From Actinomycetota bacterium (lineage in GTDB: Bacteria > Actinomycetota > Actinomycetes > Mycobacteriales > Pseudonocardiaceae), in NCBI GenBank assembly GCA_021324675.1, contig JAJPIR010000121.1:1-64000 (forward strand): a stretch of DNA of 64,000 nucleotides, read 5' to 3'. Below are positions 45,156 through 55,221 of the stretch, one piece after another (position 1 is the stretch's first letter; each line of letters begins with the position of its first letter). Made by a program: the position numbers and the translations under genes. The notes under the pieces are model-generated. The model was not told the DNA's origin. It saw only the letters and a program-made list of their open reading frames with translations, and searched no databases.

Positions 45156-47859
45156 TCAGCTGAGCAGTTCCACGGTGCCCCGATCGCCGTCCACCCGGAT
45201 GCGTTGGCCAGTCTGAATCTGGTTTGTTGCGCCATCAACTGAGACAACCGCCGGAATACCGTATTCACGTGCAACGAGTGACCCATGGGTCATCAACCCG
45301 CCGACCTCCATCACCATGGCCGCCGCGTTGAGGAACAACGGGGTCCATCCGGGATCGCAATAACGGCCCACCAATATTTCATTTTTCTCTAATAGCGCAT
45401 CGTTCGGGTCGTGAACGACCCTGGCGCGGCCTTCCGCCACGCCACCCGAGACAGGCGTTCCCACAAGGGTGCCGTGAGGTAATCCTCCGGGCTCCCATAC
45501 CTGTGCGCCGACTTCGCCCTCGCTGGTCATAACTCTTGGTGGGCGCATGGCGGCGTGATGCCGGAATGTCAGGCGACGCTTGACGATGTCAACCGCGAGC
45601 GGCACGGTGGGATCGCTCAGACCACTCATGAGCTCGTCGAGTCGCAGGAACCAGACGTCTTCGACCGCGGCGAGTTGTCCTGTCCGCACCAAGACAGCGC
45701 CGACGTTAAGCAATTGCGCCCGAGCCTCCGCGAAGATTTTCGCGAGCGCGAATTTCGGCATCTCTCGGATAGGCAAGTAGGCGCGGATGACCTCGATCAG
45801 CCGCTCGATGAGGGCCTGCTTGGCGTGTCGTAGCGCCGTGTCTGCGGCATGCGACCGCAGTCTCCCGGCAGCTCGCCGAGCCTGTTGAGCTAGCCGATCG
45901 ACGCGGACCCGCTGTTCGCCTTGCACACCCCCCGCCAGGTTGCCGCGGATCACCTGAAGAAGGAGTGTGGTGTCCTCATGCCATCGGGGTCGGCTTAGAT
46001 CGATCTCGGCTGGGCCCCGGAATCCATAGTCGTCCAGGAATCGTTGGAGGGCTTTGCGGAAGTCCTGGCCACCTTCCGCGGAGGTGATCTCGTTAATTCC
46101 CTTGCCGCCGCGGATCGCTGCTGTGATCAGCGGATGATCACGAGCCACGTCGGCGAGATCACCGAGCGCCAGGTTCATCGCCGTGATGACGTCTAAGTGG
46201 AGTGCCTTACCTAAGGCATCGATGTCTTGGTCGGCACCTGGGCATAGCCGGAAGCCACGCTTGCGCAATTGTTGCCGCCAGGAAGGGATAAAACCGCTGC
46301 ACGAGGTCCTGCCCCGCGGTCACGAGCTGGGCTAGGACTGCGCGCAGCCGGCCAAGCTGATCAGGGTGAATGCGGATTCGGGCGATCGCAGCTGCGGCAT
46401 AGTCGTCGTACCAGGCACGCTCGCGCTCCGCGACTCCGCTCGTGCTGCTGACCAGCAGCGCACGAAAGATCGACATGAGGTTGCGCGGGCGCAATCCCAC
46501 CGCCTCGATGTCCCTGAGCTTCGCACGGGTGCTGGCCGCGAGGTCATGGTGCCTGAGTAGGGCGACGAGTTCGGCTTGCGGGGGTTTGTCGCTAAAGCCG
46601 AAGCCTCGCAGCACCCACTGACGAATTACGGGTCCGGCAAGTAGCGCGGTGACATCGATGTAGAGGCGGCCTCCCGCCCGCGCGGTCCCGAACGGCGTGA
46701 CGGCCAGGTGCTGCCAGACGTCCAAAACCAAAGGCGGCATCGCCTCAGGCATGGCCTGCTTGTGGCCAAAGGAGTAATAGACGTGCAGTTCATTGTCGGC
46801 CGGCGGTGGGGAGGGCAGGGGGAACAGCGTCGTAATCGGACGGGATTGCAAAATGGCATACCGGCCATCCACCAGCGCCCACTCGATGTCTTGTGGGCTA
46901 CCGAATACCCGCTCGACGTCACCAACCATTTTGGTGAGGGTGAGAGCCTGGTCGTCTGATAGCACATGCACCAGGTGATGGCCTCGTTCCCGCGCTGCGG
47001 TCTGGACGCCGCCTTGCAGCCGAGATTCCACGATCACACGCTGATCCCCGATCACGTAGTCGATAATCTGTTCCCGGAGCCGATCGACGCGCATGCGGTC
47101 AGGTGTTACCGTGCCGCTCACCTGCGCCTGGCCTAGACCGAGCACTGCCTCAATGACGGCGATATGGCGGTTGCCGCTTTTCGGGTCGGCCGAGAAGGCG
47201 ACCCCGGCCGCCTCCGGGTCAATCATCTGTTGCACCAGAACTGCCATGGCTACTTTGTCCTGCGGTATCTGGTGCTGCGCTCGATACCGGATGGCGCGCT
47301 CGGTGAACAGGCTTGCCATGCAGGTCTGGATGGCCTCGACCAGGCGCTGCTCTCCGCGGACATTGAGGATCGTCTCGTGCTGTCCGGCGAAAGAGGCATA
47401 CGGCCGGTCCTCTGCTGTGGCGCTGGAACGTACCGCATACGCCCGGTCGGTCCCCGCTGCTTCGAGCGCCGCGGCGATGGCCCGCCGAAGAGGGGTCGGA
47501 AGTGGCCGCTGGCTGATGCAGTCCCGCAGCTGCGCCGCGTGCGCAGCAAGCGCGTCCCCGTCGCTGGGATCAACCAACGCCAGGCGCTGGATCAGATCCC
47601 CAACGTCACCATCCTCGGTCATGATTGAGTAAGCGGTGGTAGTGACGCAAAAGCCGCCGGGAATGGTGAATCCGTCCCGCTGAAGTCTTGCCAGATTTGT
47701 CGCCTTGGCTCCCACCATGCTGGAGTGGGTCGCCTGAGGATCGTCGAGCATCACGACGACCGATGGGTGGGGTTTCGAGCTGCCTGCTTGTGGCGGGTGC
47801 GGTGGGTGGGAACCTGAATGGTTCGGCTGGGACTTCGACGGCCTGGACCATGTGACCAT
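45156..47859 (-). pseudogene. Rifampicin-phosphotransferase/PEP-synthase-like protein, one frameshift
   Basis: The N-terminal ATP-grasp (PPDK_N) part is in the ORF from 47859: GAKATNLARLQRDGFTIPGG, AVRSSATAEDRPYASFAGQ, GVAFSADPKSGNR and EWALVDGRYAILQSRPIT. A middle linker follows. The C-terminal swivelling His domain is in the ORF 45156-46268 (AMVMEVGGLMTHGSLVAREY, with the phospho-accepting His). The two overlap near 46210-46268, where one indel shifts the frame. At about 900 aa with three domains, the layout fits rifampicin phosphotransferase rather than classical PEP synthase. One lesion only, so it could be a sequencing error. AGGAGGAG lies very close to the ATG. Confidence 0.75.
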
Positions 47860-47923
47860 CTCCTCCTAAATCCCCATGGAGCAGGGCTAGCCGCAAGGCT
47901 ATGCATGACCAGCCGGGGACATA

Positions 47924-47937
47924 GGGTCAAAGATCCC
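47924..47937. promoter_or_regulatory. DosR-type box upstream of the Rph-like gene
   Basis: GGGTCAAAGATCCC matches 10 of 14 core positions and is a near-palindrome, 65 bp before the Rph-like start. An overlapping GGGGACATAGGGTC lies just left. The 319-bp gap 47860-48178 between this gene and the divergent ABC gene contains no other supported feature. Confidence 0.45.
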
Positions 47938-48178
47938 TACTCGTTAGGGGTCTTGGTGCTCTTACTTTTCGTATCGAACTTGAGCACGCTGGTGGTGAAT
48001 CGCGAGAACCATCTAGTGGACGGGGAAGTCGCCGTTTTGCGCGCCGCCGTGGTGACGCTGGGGACGTTTTGGACAGGCTCCGGCCCACACCTATCGGCGG
48101 GATGTGTGAAATCGGCCTGATGCACGCCGGAGAGTCAGGCTTAGCGGAATTCCCCTGTGCAGACCAGGGAGGGCAGCC

Positions 48179-48955
48179 TTGACCGCAGCAATCAAGGTTC
48201 GCGACCTGATCGTCATTCTCGGCGGCCGGCGCATCTTGCACGGTCTGACCTTCGCCGTACCGTCCGGGCAGGTGACGGGATTACTCGGGCCCAGTGGCTG
48301 CGGCAAGACCACGCTGATGCGTTGCGTGGTCGGGGCCCAGCAGATCAATTCCGGTGAGATCCGCATACTTGGCATGGCGGCCGGGGCTGCAGCACTGCGC
48401 CACCGGGTGGGATATGTCACCCAGGCCTTCTCGATCTACACCGACCTGTCAGCACGGGACAACGTCCGCTATTTCGCCGCGGTTTATGGCACTTCCCGCG
48501 CCGCCGCTGACCAGGCGCTGGCCGACGTGGCCCTGGCTGATCGTGCCGACCAGAAGGTGAGCACGCTATCGGGCGGGGAACGGGCGCGGGTATCGCTGGC
48601 GTGCGCACTGCTAGCCGGTCCCGAGCTGCTTGTCCTTGACGAACCCACCGTGGGCCTGGACCCGGTATTGCGCCACGATCTGTGGGCCCGCTTCCATGCT
48701 CTGGCTGCCTCGGGCACCACGCTGTTTGTATCCAGCCATGTCATGGACGAGGCCAGCCGCTGCGACCGGCTGCTGCTGATGCGTGACGGGCGTCTTATCG
48801 CTGACGACACACCGCAGGCGTTGCGGACCGCAACCGGCACCGCTGATCTGGAAGAGGCCTTCTTACGGCTGATCCAGCGCGCGGCAGCTGGGGACTTGAC
48901 CACCTACCCACACGCGCCACCCAGCGAGATGGCCGATCAGCAGGTGACACGGTGA
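48179..48955 (+). CDS. ABC transporter ATP-binding protein
   Basis: 258 aa ATPase: Walker A GPSGCGKTT, Q-loop in VTQAFSIYTD, signature LSGGERARVS, Walker B LLVLDEPTVGLDP and H-loop SSHVMDEA. It belongs to the drug/polysaccharide-export (DrrA/NodI-like) group. The TTG start follows GGGAGGG. Its end overlaps the start of the permease fusion by four bases (GTGA), so the two are translated together and should form one exporter. Confidence 0.92.
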   Translation: MTAAIKVRDLIVILGGRRILHGLTFAVPSGQVTGLLGPSGCGKTTLMRCVVGAQQINSGEIRILGMAAGAAALRHRVGYVTQAFSIYTDLSARDNVRYFAAVYGTSRAAADQALADVALADRADQKVSTLSGGERARVSLACALLAGPELLVLDEPTVGLDPVLRHDLWARFHALAASGTTLFVSSHVMDEASRCDRLLLMRDGRLIADDTPQALRTATGTADLEEAFLRLIQRAAAGDLTTYPHAPPSEMADQQVTR

Positions 48956-50352
48956 GACATCTGGTCTCTGCCCGGATCACGGCCGCGACCGCGCGTCGGG
49001 TGTTGACGCAGTTGCGTGGCGACCGCCGCACGGTGGCCCTGATGCTAATCGTTCCCAGCCTGCTGCTGGTGTTGACCAACCAGATGTTCGATTCCCGGCC
49101 GGTGTTCGACCGGGTCGCATTGCTGCTGCTGGGGATCTTCCCGTTTACCACGATGTTTTTGATCACTAGCGTGGCGATGCTGCGGGAACGGACCAGCGGA
49201 ACCCTGGAGCGGTTGCTGACCACACCGATGTCCAAACTGGACTTACTGCTCGGCTACGGCATCGCTTTTGCCCTGGCCGCAGCGGCCCAAGCCGCGGTGA
49301 CGTGCGGGGCCGCCTACTGGTTACTCAACCTGGACACCCCGGGAAACCCGTGGCTGGTCGTGGGGATCGCGATCATCAGCGCGGTCGTCGGTATGGCGCT
49401 GGGTCTGCTCAGCAGTGCCTTCGCCACCAGCGAGTTCCAGGCGGTGCAGTTCATGCCCGCCGTGGTCATGCCCCAAATCCTGCTCGGCGGGCTGTTCGTG
49501 CCCCGCGAGCAGATGGCCGGATGGCTGCACACGGTCAGCGACGCCTTGCCGCTGACCTACGTCATCGAGGCTCTCGGCGAGGTGGGCCGCACCTCACTGG
49601 TGACCAACAAGCTGCTGCGTGACACCGGCATCATGATCGGCGTCGCAATCGTCGCCTTGGCGCTGGCCGCGTCCACCCTGCGACGGCGCACAGGTCCGCT
49701 GGCGCGCTCCGCGCGCCGGGCACTGCTGGTGATTCCCGTGATCGTGCTCCTGGTCAGCGGCGTCCTAGCAGCAGACTATCTGCTTCAAGCTCGCAGGTAT
49801 GTCTGGACTGACAATGCCCAAATTGACGGCGACAAGATCCCAATCCTCGCCCCGGTCAGCGGCACGCTCATCGGCTGGCACGCTACCCAGGGCAGCACCC
49901 TGCGCAAAGATCAAAACATCGGGCGCATTGAAATCCGAAATAGTTTCGGGCTACCACAAAAAGTCATCCGGGCACCCGCCGACGGCACCGTCGCACTCGA
50001 CAACGGAATCGAGGGAGCCCACGTCACCGCCGGTACCCAGCTGGCCGTCACCTACGACCTGTCCGCGATCTATGTGACCGCCCGAATCGACGAGACCGCC
50101 ATCAGAGACGTCCACCTTGGCCAACAGGTCGACATCACCACCGACGCCTACCCCGACATCACCCTCACCGGTTACGTGGGCGAGATCCAAGGTAGCTCCG
50201 CCGGCGTGCTTTCTACCGCCCCGCAAGACAACACCACCGGACGCTTCCAGAAGCTCACCCAGTGGATCCCGGTAAAGATCGCAATTGCCGAGCCCAAGAA
50301 CCTCACCCTGGTTCCTGGAATGAACGTCACCGTGAAAATACACAGGAACTAG
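48952..50352 (+). CDS. ABC-2 permease fused to HlyD/EmrA-type membrane-fusion domain
   Basis: 466 aa. Residues 1-250 are an ABC-2 permease: six helices, RERTSGTLERLLTTPMSK after helix 2, and QFMPAVVMPQILLGGLFVPR. After a further helix (about 258-275), residues from 280 are a periplasmic-adaptor-like domain: YVWTDNAQIDGDKIPILAPV, the lipoyl half IRAPADGTVALDNGIEGAHV, and the beta-barrel IYVTARIDETAIRDVHLGQQ. Permease and adaptor are normally separate proteins. There is no frameshift, and both halves are complete. It is cotranslated with the ATPase gene. The exported substrate is unknown. Confidence 0.88.
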   Translation: MRHLVSARITAATARRVLTQLRGDRRTVALMLIVPSLLLVLTNQMFDSRPVFDRVALLLLGIFPFTTMFLITSVAMLRERTSGTLERLLTTPMSKLDLLLGYGIAFALAAAAQAAVTCGAAYWLLNLDTPGNPWLVVGIAIISAVVGMALGLLSSAFATSEFQAVQFMPAVVMPQILLGGLFVPREQMAGWLHTVSDALPLTYVIEALGEVGRTSLVTNKLLRDTGIMIGVAIVALALAASTLRRRTGPLARSARRALLVIPVIVLLVSGVLAADYLLQARRYVWTDNAQIDGDKIPILAPVSGTLIGWHATQGSTLRKDQNIGRIEIRNSFGLPQKVIRAPADGTVALDNGIEGAHVTAGTQLAVTYDLSAIYVTARIDETAIRDVHLGQQVDITTDAYPDITLTGYVGEIQGSSAGVLSTAPQDNTTGRFQKLTQWIPVKIAIAEPKNLTLVPGMNVTVKIHRN

Positions 50353-50493
50353 CAGGCGGGGCCGGTCATCAGCCAGACCGACAGGTCGTCGCCGATCGTA
50401 GGCTGCTCGACCACTTTTCTCATCCCGCTGGGTTGCCGGCCTGCTACTGCTACCGCATTAATAATCCTCGTAGGCTGGTAGATAACTAGAGCC

Positions 50494-50520
50494 TCAAGTC
50501 CTCAACGGTGAGGACCTGAG
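50494..50520. terminator. Convergent terminator hairpin
   Basis: CTCAAGTCCTCA, ACGG, TGAGGACCTGAG: a 12-bp stem with one mismatch and a 4-base loop, between the ends of the ABC operon and the convergent PPOX gene. Position and shape fit a bidirectional terminator, though no U-run follows, as is usual in actinomycetes. Confidence 0.5.
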
Positions 50521-50557
50521 CCTGTGTGCAGCCGGACACAAAAAGATGCATGGGCGA

Positions 50558-51022
50558 TTACAGATAAGCACCGGGTTCAAAGGGCGGCGGTAGCTCCCCC
50601 GGTACGATCCGACGACCGCTGATTGCATGCGGGATCAAGCGTATCCAGTGCCCGCGGTGGCCGGGTGCCCATGGCTGCACATCACTGCACTTGGTACGTT
50701 CGATTAATTCGGTCCTGTGCTCACTGGTCACTTCTTCAGCGAGGCCGCGCACGAGCACGCTCCAACCACTGCGCGTCTGCTGATCAATATAATCTACCTC
50801 AAAGCTCACGTTAGCGTGGTCCGCCGCGGCAAGCTTGGTGCCAACGTTTGTACGTATCACGATTACGCCAGCCTCATCGAGAGCGTAGTTTACGGGAAAG
50901 ATGAGGGGATAATGATCGGCATTGACACCCAAACGGCCTATCTGTTGGGTAGCCAACAGCAGGTAGCACTCGTCAGCGCTGATCACTCGCAGCTCGGGAC
51001 GGTCCTCATTCGCGGTCATCAT
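50558..51022 (-). CDS. PPOX-fold flavin-binding protein (paralogue 4)
   Basis: 154 aa: RVISADECYLLLATQQIGRL, PLIFPVNYALDEAGVIVIRT, VGTKLAAADHANVSFEVDYID, GWSVLVRGLAEEV and the C-terminal IPHAISGRRIVPG. Same family and layout as the other paralogues. GAAGGAAGG precedes the start codon. It shares an upstream region, with DosR-type boxes, with the divergent PPOX gene at 51197. Confidence 0.85.
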   Translation of the reverse strand: MMTANEDRPELRVISADECYLLLATQQIGRLGVNADHYPLIFPVNYALDEAGVIVIRTNVGTKLAAADHANVSFEVDYIDQQTRSGWSVLVRGLAEEVTSEHRTELIERTKCSDVQPWAPGHRGHWIRLIPHAISGRRIVPGELPPPFEPGAYL

Positions 51023-51081
51023 AACCTTCCTTCGCCCAATACCTGATTACATCATCCTTACCCTGATATGTGATTTCCCAC

Positions 51082-51117
51082 GGTCCATTGGTTCCGTGGA
51101 ACCAGGACGAAGGGCCC
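51082..51117. promoter_or_regulatory. Pair of DosR-type boxes between divergent PPOX genes
   Basis: AGGACGAAGGGCCC (51104-51117, 10 of 14) and GGTCCATTGGTTCC (51082-51095, 9 of 14) start 22 bp apart, 60-95 bp from each start codon. Confidence 0.4.
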
Positions 51118-51196
51118 TACTTAGCCCGGGAGCAGCAGCGCAGCATCCAAGGTGTCCAACAGGTATCTCGACGAAGAAGGAAGAGCGGGTGCGGTC

Positions 51197-51595
51197 ATGA
51201 CCATCGACGTATCGCTGCGGCGATTGGCAGACACTGTGACGCGGTATCACTTCGCGTACTTGTTAACCATTGGAGACAATGAGCGTGCCCATGTCGTGGC
51301 TGTGCATCCCACACTGGCCAGCGACATACTGGTTGTAGAGGACCCAGGTCGCAAGACTCGCGCTAACCTGGCTACCCGGCCCGCGGTGACCTTGGTGTGG
51401 CCACCCACGGATCCAAGTGACTACTCCTTGATTGTGGACGGTGCCGGGTCAATGCGGGACGGCAAACTCGCCGTCACTCTGACCCGGGCAGTGCTACACC
51501 GCCCGGCGCTGCCTCAGGCCATCCCGACTGGTCGTGGTTGCGCATCGGATTGCATCGAGCTTCCCTGCACCACAGGGATCGCAATCGGCGACTGA
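51197..51595 (+). CDS. PPOX-like protein (divergent type, paralogue 5)
   Basis: 132 aa starting MTIDVSLRRLADTVTRYHFA. It has YLLTIGDNERAHVVAVHP, RKTRANLATRPAVTLVWPP and YSLIVDGAGSM, a pattern of small actinomycete PPOX-family proteins distinct from the four others here. The last about 25 residues (CASDCIELPCTTGIAIGD) have two Cys that may be chance or could bind a metal. An AGGAAGAG site lies rather far (about 15 bp) from the ATG. It converges with the nitroreductase gene. Confidence 0.75.
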   Translation: MTIDVSLRRLADTVTRYHFAYLLTIGDNERAHVVAVHPTLASDILVVEDPGRKTRANLATRPAVTLVWPPTDPSDYSLIVDGAGSMRDGKLAVTLTRAVLHRPALPQAIPTGRGCASDCIELPCTTGIAIGD

Positions 51596-51606
51596 TGACT
51601 TCCTCG

Positions 51607-52605
51607 CTACCCCTCACGAGGAGGCAGGAGAACGCAGCAAAGATCGCGTCGAGGAGTAGGGGGCAGCTGATCGGCTCCGGTCGCGCGCCAGCCAACCCGG
51701 ATGATCAGGTGCGGGTGCTCGGGAATGTGCAACACCTGATGCTGGAGCTCTTGCCGGGTCATATCGACCTCGAGAGCTTGACTGAGCGGTGTAGTGGCCA
51801 GCCCCAGCTGAGTGGCGGCGAGCAGTACGGCACTCATCGCCTCCCCGGCGCGAAGCCGGTCGATCGGCTCGTCGCCGGGCGTGGCGAGTACCAGAAATTC
51901 AGCGGCATCATCTGCCGGGCCGTGCCCGGGTAGCTGGCTGGGTTGGCTAAGCCGCCCGGTGGGGAAGTTGCGCAGAACAGACGGCTCGATGAGCCCGACC
52001 GGATGCGGGGGCACATTGGCAACGGGTATGCCATCGCGGGCCCCGGCATGGCGGTGGGTCCACACTTGTAGCTCGGCCAGATACCCGGGGGTCTGCGCCT
52101 GGGTGTGGGCGGCATGAACCAGAGCGGCGGTGAGATGGTGCCGCAGCGCCGGGCCGGTGACCGGCAGAAGGAGCGCGCCGGCCCGGGAGGCCTGCTTCGC
52201 AAGGCTGCGGATCTGGTGCGATAACACCGGGCGGTGGCTCATGCGGCGCCGATCGGTCCGCCGGCGCTCAATACTTGACGCCAAAGCGGCGTCATCCGCA
52301 CTGCCTCGGCCCGGTTGCACGGTGATGGTGGCCAGGTGAGCGAGGTTTTCCGGGTCGGGCAGCCGCTCTATGTGTGCAGCCATGTCAGCGGCGGCCAAGG
52401 AGACCAGCAGGTGGTGCAGCGCGGCGCCACAGCTCAGCAGGACATCGCGCCGGTCGGGGTCGGTGGCTGGCAGGTGCCGGGTCCAGTCGGCGTGCAATTC
52501 GACGGCTCCGGGGCCAATGCGCCACAGCCAGGGTTGGGTGTTGTGCACCGACGGTGCGCGCAAGGCGCGTTGTACCGCCTGGACAAGGTCGGCGGGCTGG
52601 CTCAT
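51607..52605 (-). CDS. Acg/Rv3131-family nitroreductase-like protein
   Basis: 332 aa of the Acg group (Rv2032, Rv3127, Rv3131), which are DosR-regulon proteins with a degenerate nitroreductase fold. Matching blocks are RALRAPSVHNTQPWLWR, ATDPDRRDVLLSCGAALHHL, RRRTDRRRMSHRPV, GEAMSAVLLAATQLGLAT and the C-terminal LPPTPRRDL. Acg may sequester FMN, not reduce nitro groups. The ATG of MSQPADLV has GGAGG six bases upstream; the track start is seven codons earlier. It is divergent from the USP at 52860. Confidence 0.92.
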   Translation of the reverse strand: MSQPADLVQAVQRALRAPSVHNTQPWLWRIGPGAVELHADWTRHLPATDPDRRDVLLSCGAALHHLLVSLAAADMAAHIERLPDPENLAHLATITVQPGRGSADDAALASSIERRRTDRRRMSHRPVLSHQIRSLAKQASRAGALLLPVTGPALRHHLTAALVHAAHTQAQTPGYLAELQVWTHRHAGARDGIPVANVPPHPVGLIEPSVLRNFPTGRLSQPSQLPGHGPADDAAEFLVLATPGDEPIDRLRAGEAMSAVLLAATQLGLATTPLSQALEVDMTRQELQHQVLHIPEHPHLIIRVGWRATGADQLPPTPRRDLCCVLLPPREG

Positions 52606-52859
52606 GGTTGGCCTCCGAGTGTCCATGCGTCCCAGGTGGGGCTGCCCCCAGTGTTGTGGCTTGGTAACGCGGGGGGCAGGTGCGTTGGCCCCTAAAGAGC
52701 AGAACCTTTGTCCGTACGGCGCGCGACGGGGTTAGACCGGCAGGAACGGACGGCGGTCGAGGTAGGGCCCAATGCCCTGGCGTTTCGGGCCCGCAGCCAC
52801 TGCCGCACGTACCCCGCTGGTGCAAGCGTCGGGACCAGCACGCGCGAAGGAGAGATGTG

Positions 52860-53762
52860 ATGCAGGCACAGCAGGTCCAGCGAAGGATCATTGTCGGGGT
52901 TGATGGGTCCGAATCGGCACTCACGGCGGTCCGGTGGGCCGCCCGGGAGGCAGTTCGCCGGCGCCTACCGTTACGGCTTGTTCATGCATTCAGCTGGCCG
53001 GACACCCGGCACTTCGGGGACCCCGGGTTCGGATTCGACTACCAGCGAGTGCTTTTGCAGGCGGCGCACGAGCAGGTTTCCGCAGCCGCCGACGCGGCCG
53101 CTGCCGCGGCCCCCGGTGTCGAGCTTGAGCGGCAGGTAGCGGCCGGCTACCCGATCCCCATGCTTGAGGGCGAGTCGAGACGTGCGCAGCTGCTGGTGCT
53201 GGGCAGTCGCGGCCTCGGCGGAGTCACTGGTTTGCTGCTCGGTTCCGTGGCGGTGGCGCTGGCAGCGCACGCTGCCTGCCCGGTCGTCGTCGTCCGCGGG
53301 GCCGAACCAGGAGATGCCCTGGTTCAGCTGCCCGTGGTGGTAGGGGTGGACGGGACCCCCAATAGCGAAGCCGCGATCGCTTTTGGTTTTTGCGCCGCCG
53401 ATGCACGCCGCGTGCCGCTGATCGCGGTCCACACTTGGTGGGACTCGGTGATCCATCCCGCCACGGATCTTCTAGTTGATTGGGACGCCATCGAGACTCA
53501 AGAACGTGAAGTGTTGGCAGAGCGCCTGGCCGGCTGGGCCGAGAAATACCCCGACGTACAGGTGCAGCGCGTTGTCGCTCAGGATCGCCCGGCGCGCCGG
53601 CTGCTCGAACAGGCGCGAGGCGCGCAACTTGTGGTCGTTGGTTCTCGCGGTCGGGGCCCGTTGTCTGGCCTGTTCCTCGGCTCAGTGGGCCACGCTTTGC
53701 TACACCACGCGCCGTGTCCGGTCGTCATTGTCCGGCCCGGCCCCGGCAATGGCGACGAGTGA
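52860..53762 (+). CDS. Tandem universal stress protein
   Basis: 300 aa, two USP domains (about residues 9 and 159), with ATP signatures VLGSRGLGGVTGLLLGS and VVGSRGRGPLSGLFLGS. The domain-2 block LAGWAEKYPDVQVQRV matches the third domain of the triple USP (19546-20934), so these two share an ancestor. GAAGGAG precedes the ATG; the track's 52680 start is upstream noise. Confidence 0.92.
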   Translation: MQAQQVQRRIIVGVDGSESALTAVRWAAREAVRRRLPLRLVHAFSWPDTRHFGDPGFGFDYQRVLLQAAHEQVSAAADAAAAAAPGVELERQVAAGYPIPMLEGESRRAQLLVLGSRGLGGVTGLLLGSVAVALAAHAACPVVVVRGAEPGDALVQLPVVVGVDGTPNSEAAIAFGFCAADARRVPLIAVHTWWDSVIHPATDLLVDWDAIETQEREVLAERLAGWAEKYPDVQVQRVVAQDRPARRLLEQARGAQLVVVGSRGRGPLSGLFLGSVGHALLHHAPCPVVIVRPGPGNGDE

Positions 53763-53921
53763 GGCTGGCGCCCTACATCGGGACGCGTAACAGTCGCGGT
53801 GAAAGCAATTAAGCGGACCGTCGGTCCCGGTGCCGACCGTCCTTAGACACTGGTTGGGCCAGCACCAAGTGGATCAGCATGGTCCCCAAGGGTCACATCG
53901 CGTGATCGGAGGAGGTGCACC

Positions 53922-55069
53922 GTGCGATCCACGATTTCCCTCGGCCGGGTCGCCGGAATACCGGTGGGAATGCATTGGTCGGCGTTGATTGGCATGGTGG
54001 TGCTGGGTCAGCTGGTGGCGTTGATGGTGCTGCCCTCCACAGCGCCTGGGTTGGGTGCGGGTGCCTACTGGCTGGCCGGTGGGCTGGCGGCGTTAGGGCT
54101 GGGTGGGTCGCTGCTGACCCACGAGCTTGCGCACGCGATCGTCGCGCGCCGCGCCGGGCTGGGGGTACGGCGGATCACGCTGTGGCTGCTCGGTGGGGTT
54201 TCTGAGCTGGTGGGCCAGCCAACCATCTCAACCGGGCGCGGAGGTCCGCATCGCGCTGGTCGGTCCGCTGACCAGTCTGGGTCTGGGCGGTCTGTTCGGT
54301 GCGGCCACGGTGGTCACCCATGCTCTTGTTGTTCCCGCTGGAGTGGTGGCCACGCTGTCGTGGTTGGCCTCGATGAACATCCTGCTGGGGGTGTTCAACT
54401 TGCTGCCGGGAACACCGCTGGACGGGGGCGGGTGCTGCATGGGCTGTTGTGGCGGCACACCGGCGATCGGGATCGCGCCACCCGGGCAGCAACCACGTCT
54501 GGCCGGGTTCTGGGCGCGCTGCTGGCCGGCACGGGTGTTCTGCTGGCCCTCCATGGTCGTCTGGATGGGTTGTGGCTGCTGCTGGTCGGCTGGTTCCTTT
54601 CTGGATCGGCCACCGCGGAGCGCGCGGCCACTATCGTCATGGGGCGGCTAGCTGGCCTGCGGGTCGCGGATGTCATGTCTGCTCCACCGGTGGTCGCGTC
54701 GGGGTGGTGGACCGTCCAAGCGTTTATTGATCACCTGCTCGGCGAGCCCGGCCGGCGCTATCGGCAGTTTCCGGTCGTCGACGTCGATGGGCGGCTCACT
54801 GGCGTGGTCTCGATTGTCGACCTCACTCGCTGTCCGCCAGCCGACCGCCGCAACATCCCGGTATGGCAGCTGGGCCGCCCACTAGCTGATGAACTCATGC
54901 TGACATCCGATGTGTCCCTGAGCAGGTGCTGCAAAGCACGCCAATTTCGCGCGGTGGTGTGCTGGCACCCGTGGTGGCAAATGGTCAGGTGGTCGGGGTC
55001 CTTACGGGCACTGACATCGCCCGCGCCGTGGAGATCCGTGCGCTGCACGGTGAACGGAGTCCACTGTGA
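53922..55069 (+). pseudogene. Rip3-like (Rv2625c) site-2 metalloprotease with CBS pair, three frameshifts
   Basis: Membrane zinc protease of the M50/S2P family: STISLGRVAGIPVGMHWSAL, the zinc motif THELAHA, and the LLGGVSELVGQ strand are in the first frame. The second catalytic part (NLLPGTPLDGG) and its helices are in frame +1 over about 54230-54427. The frame then returns for VADVMSAPPVVA and the first CBS motif. A base is missing near 54922; the corrected C terminus (VVGVLTGTDIARAVEIRALH) ends at 55069. Rv2625c is in the DosR regulon. GGAGGAGG precedes the GTG start. This is either decay or indel error. Confidence 0.85.
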
Positions 55070-55221
55070 AACGCCAGCAGCAGGGTCATTGTGTACCAGC
55101 TTCACGGTTTGCGCGCCTTCGTTGACACATTGTTCGGTATAAGCGCATAAAACGTGATCAACCTGCATTGAATAATTTGATCGGCTAAGAACGGTACCGT
55201 CGAGAAAAAGGAGCCGACGTC

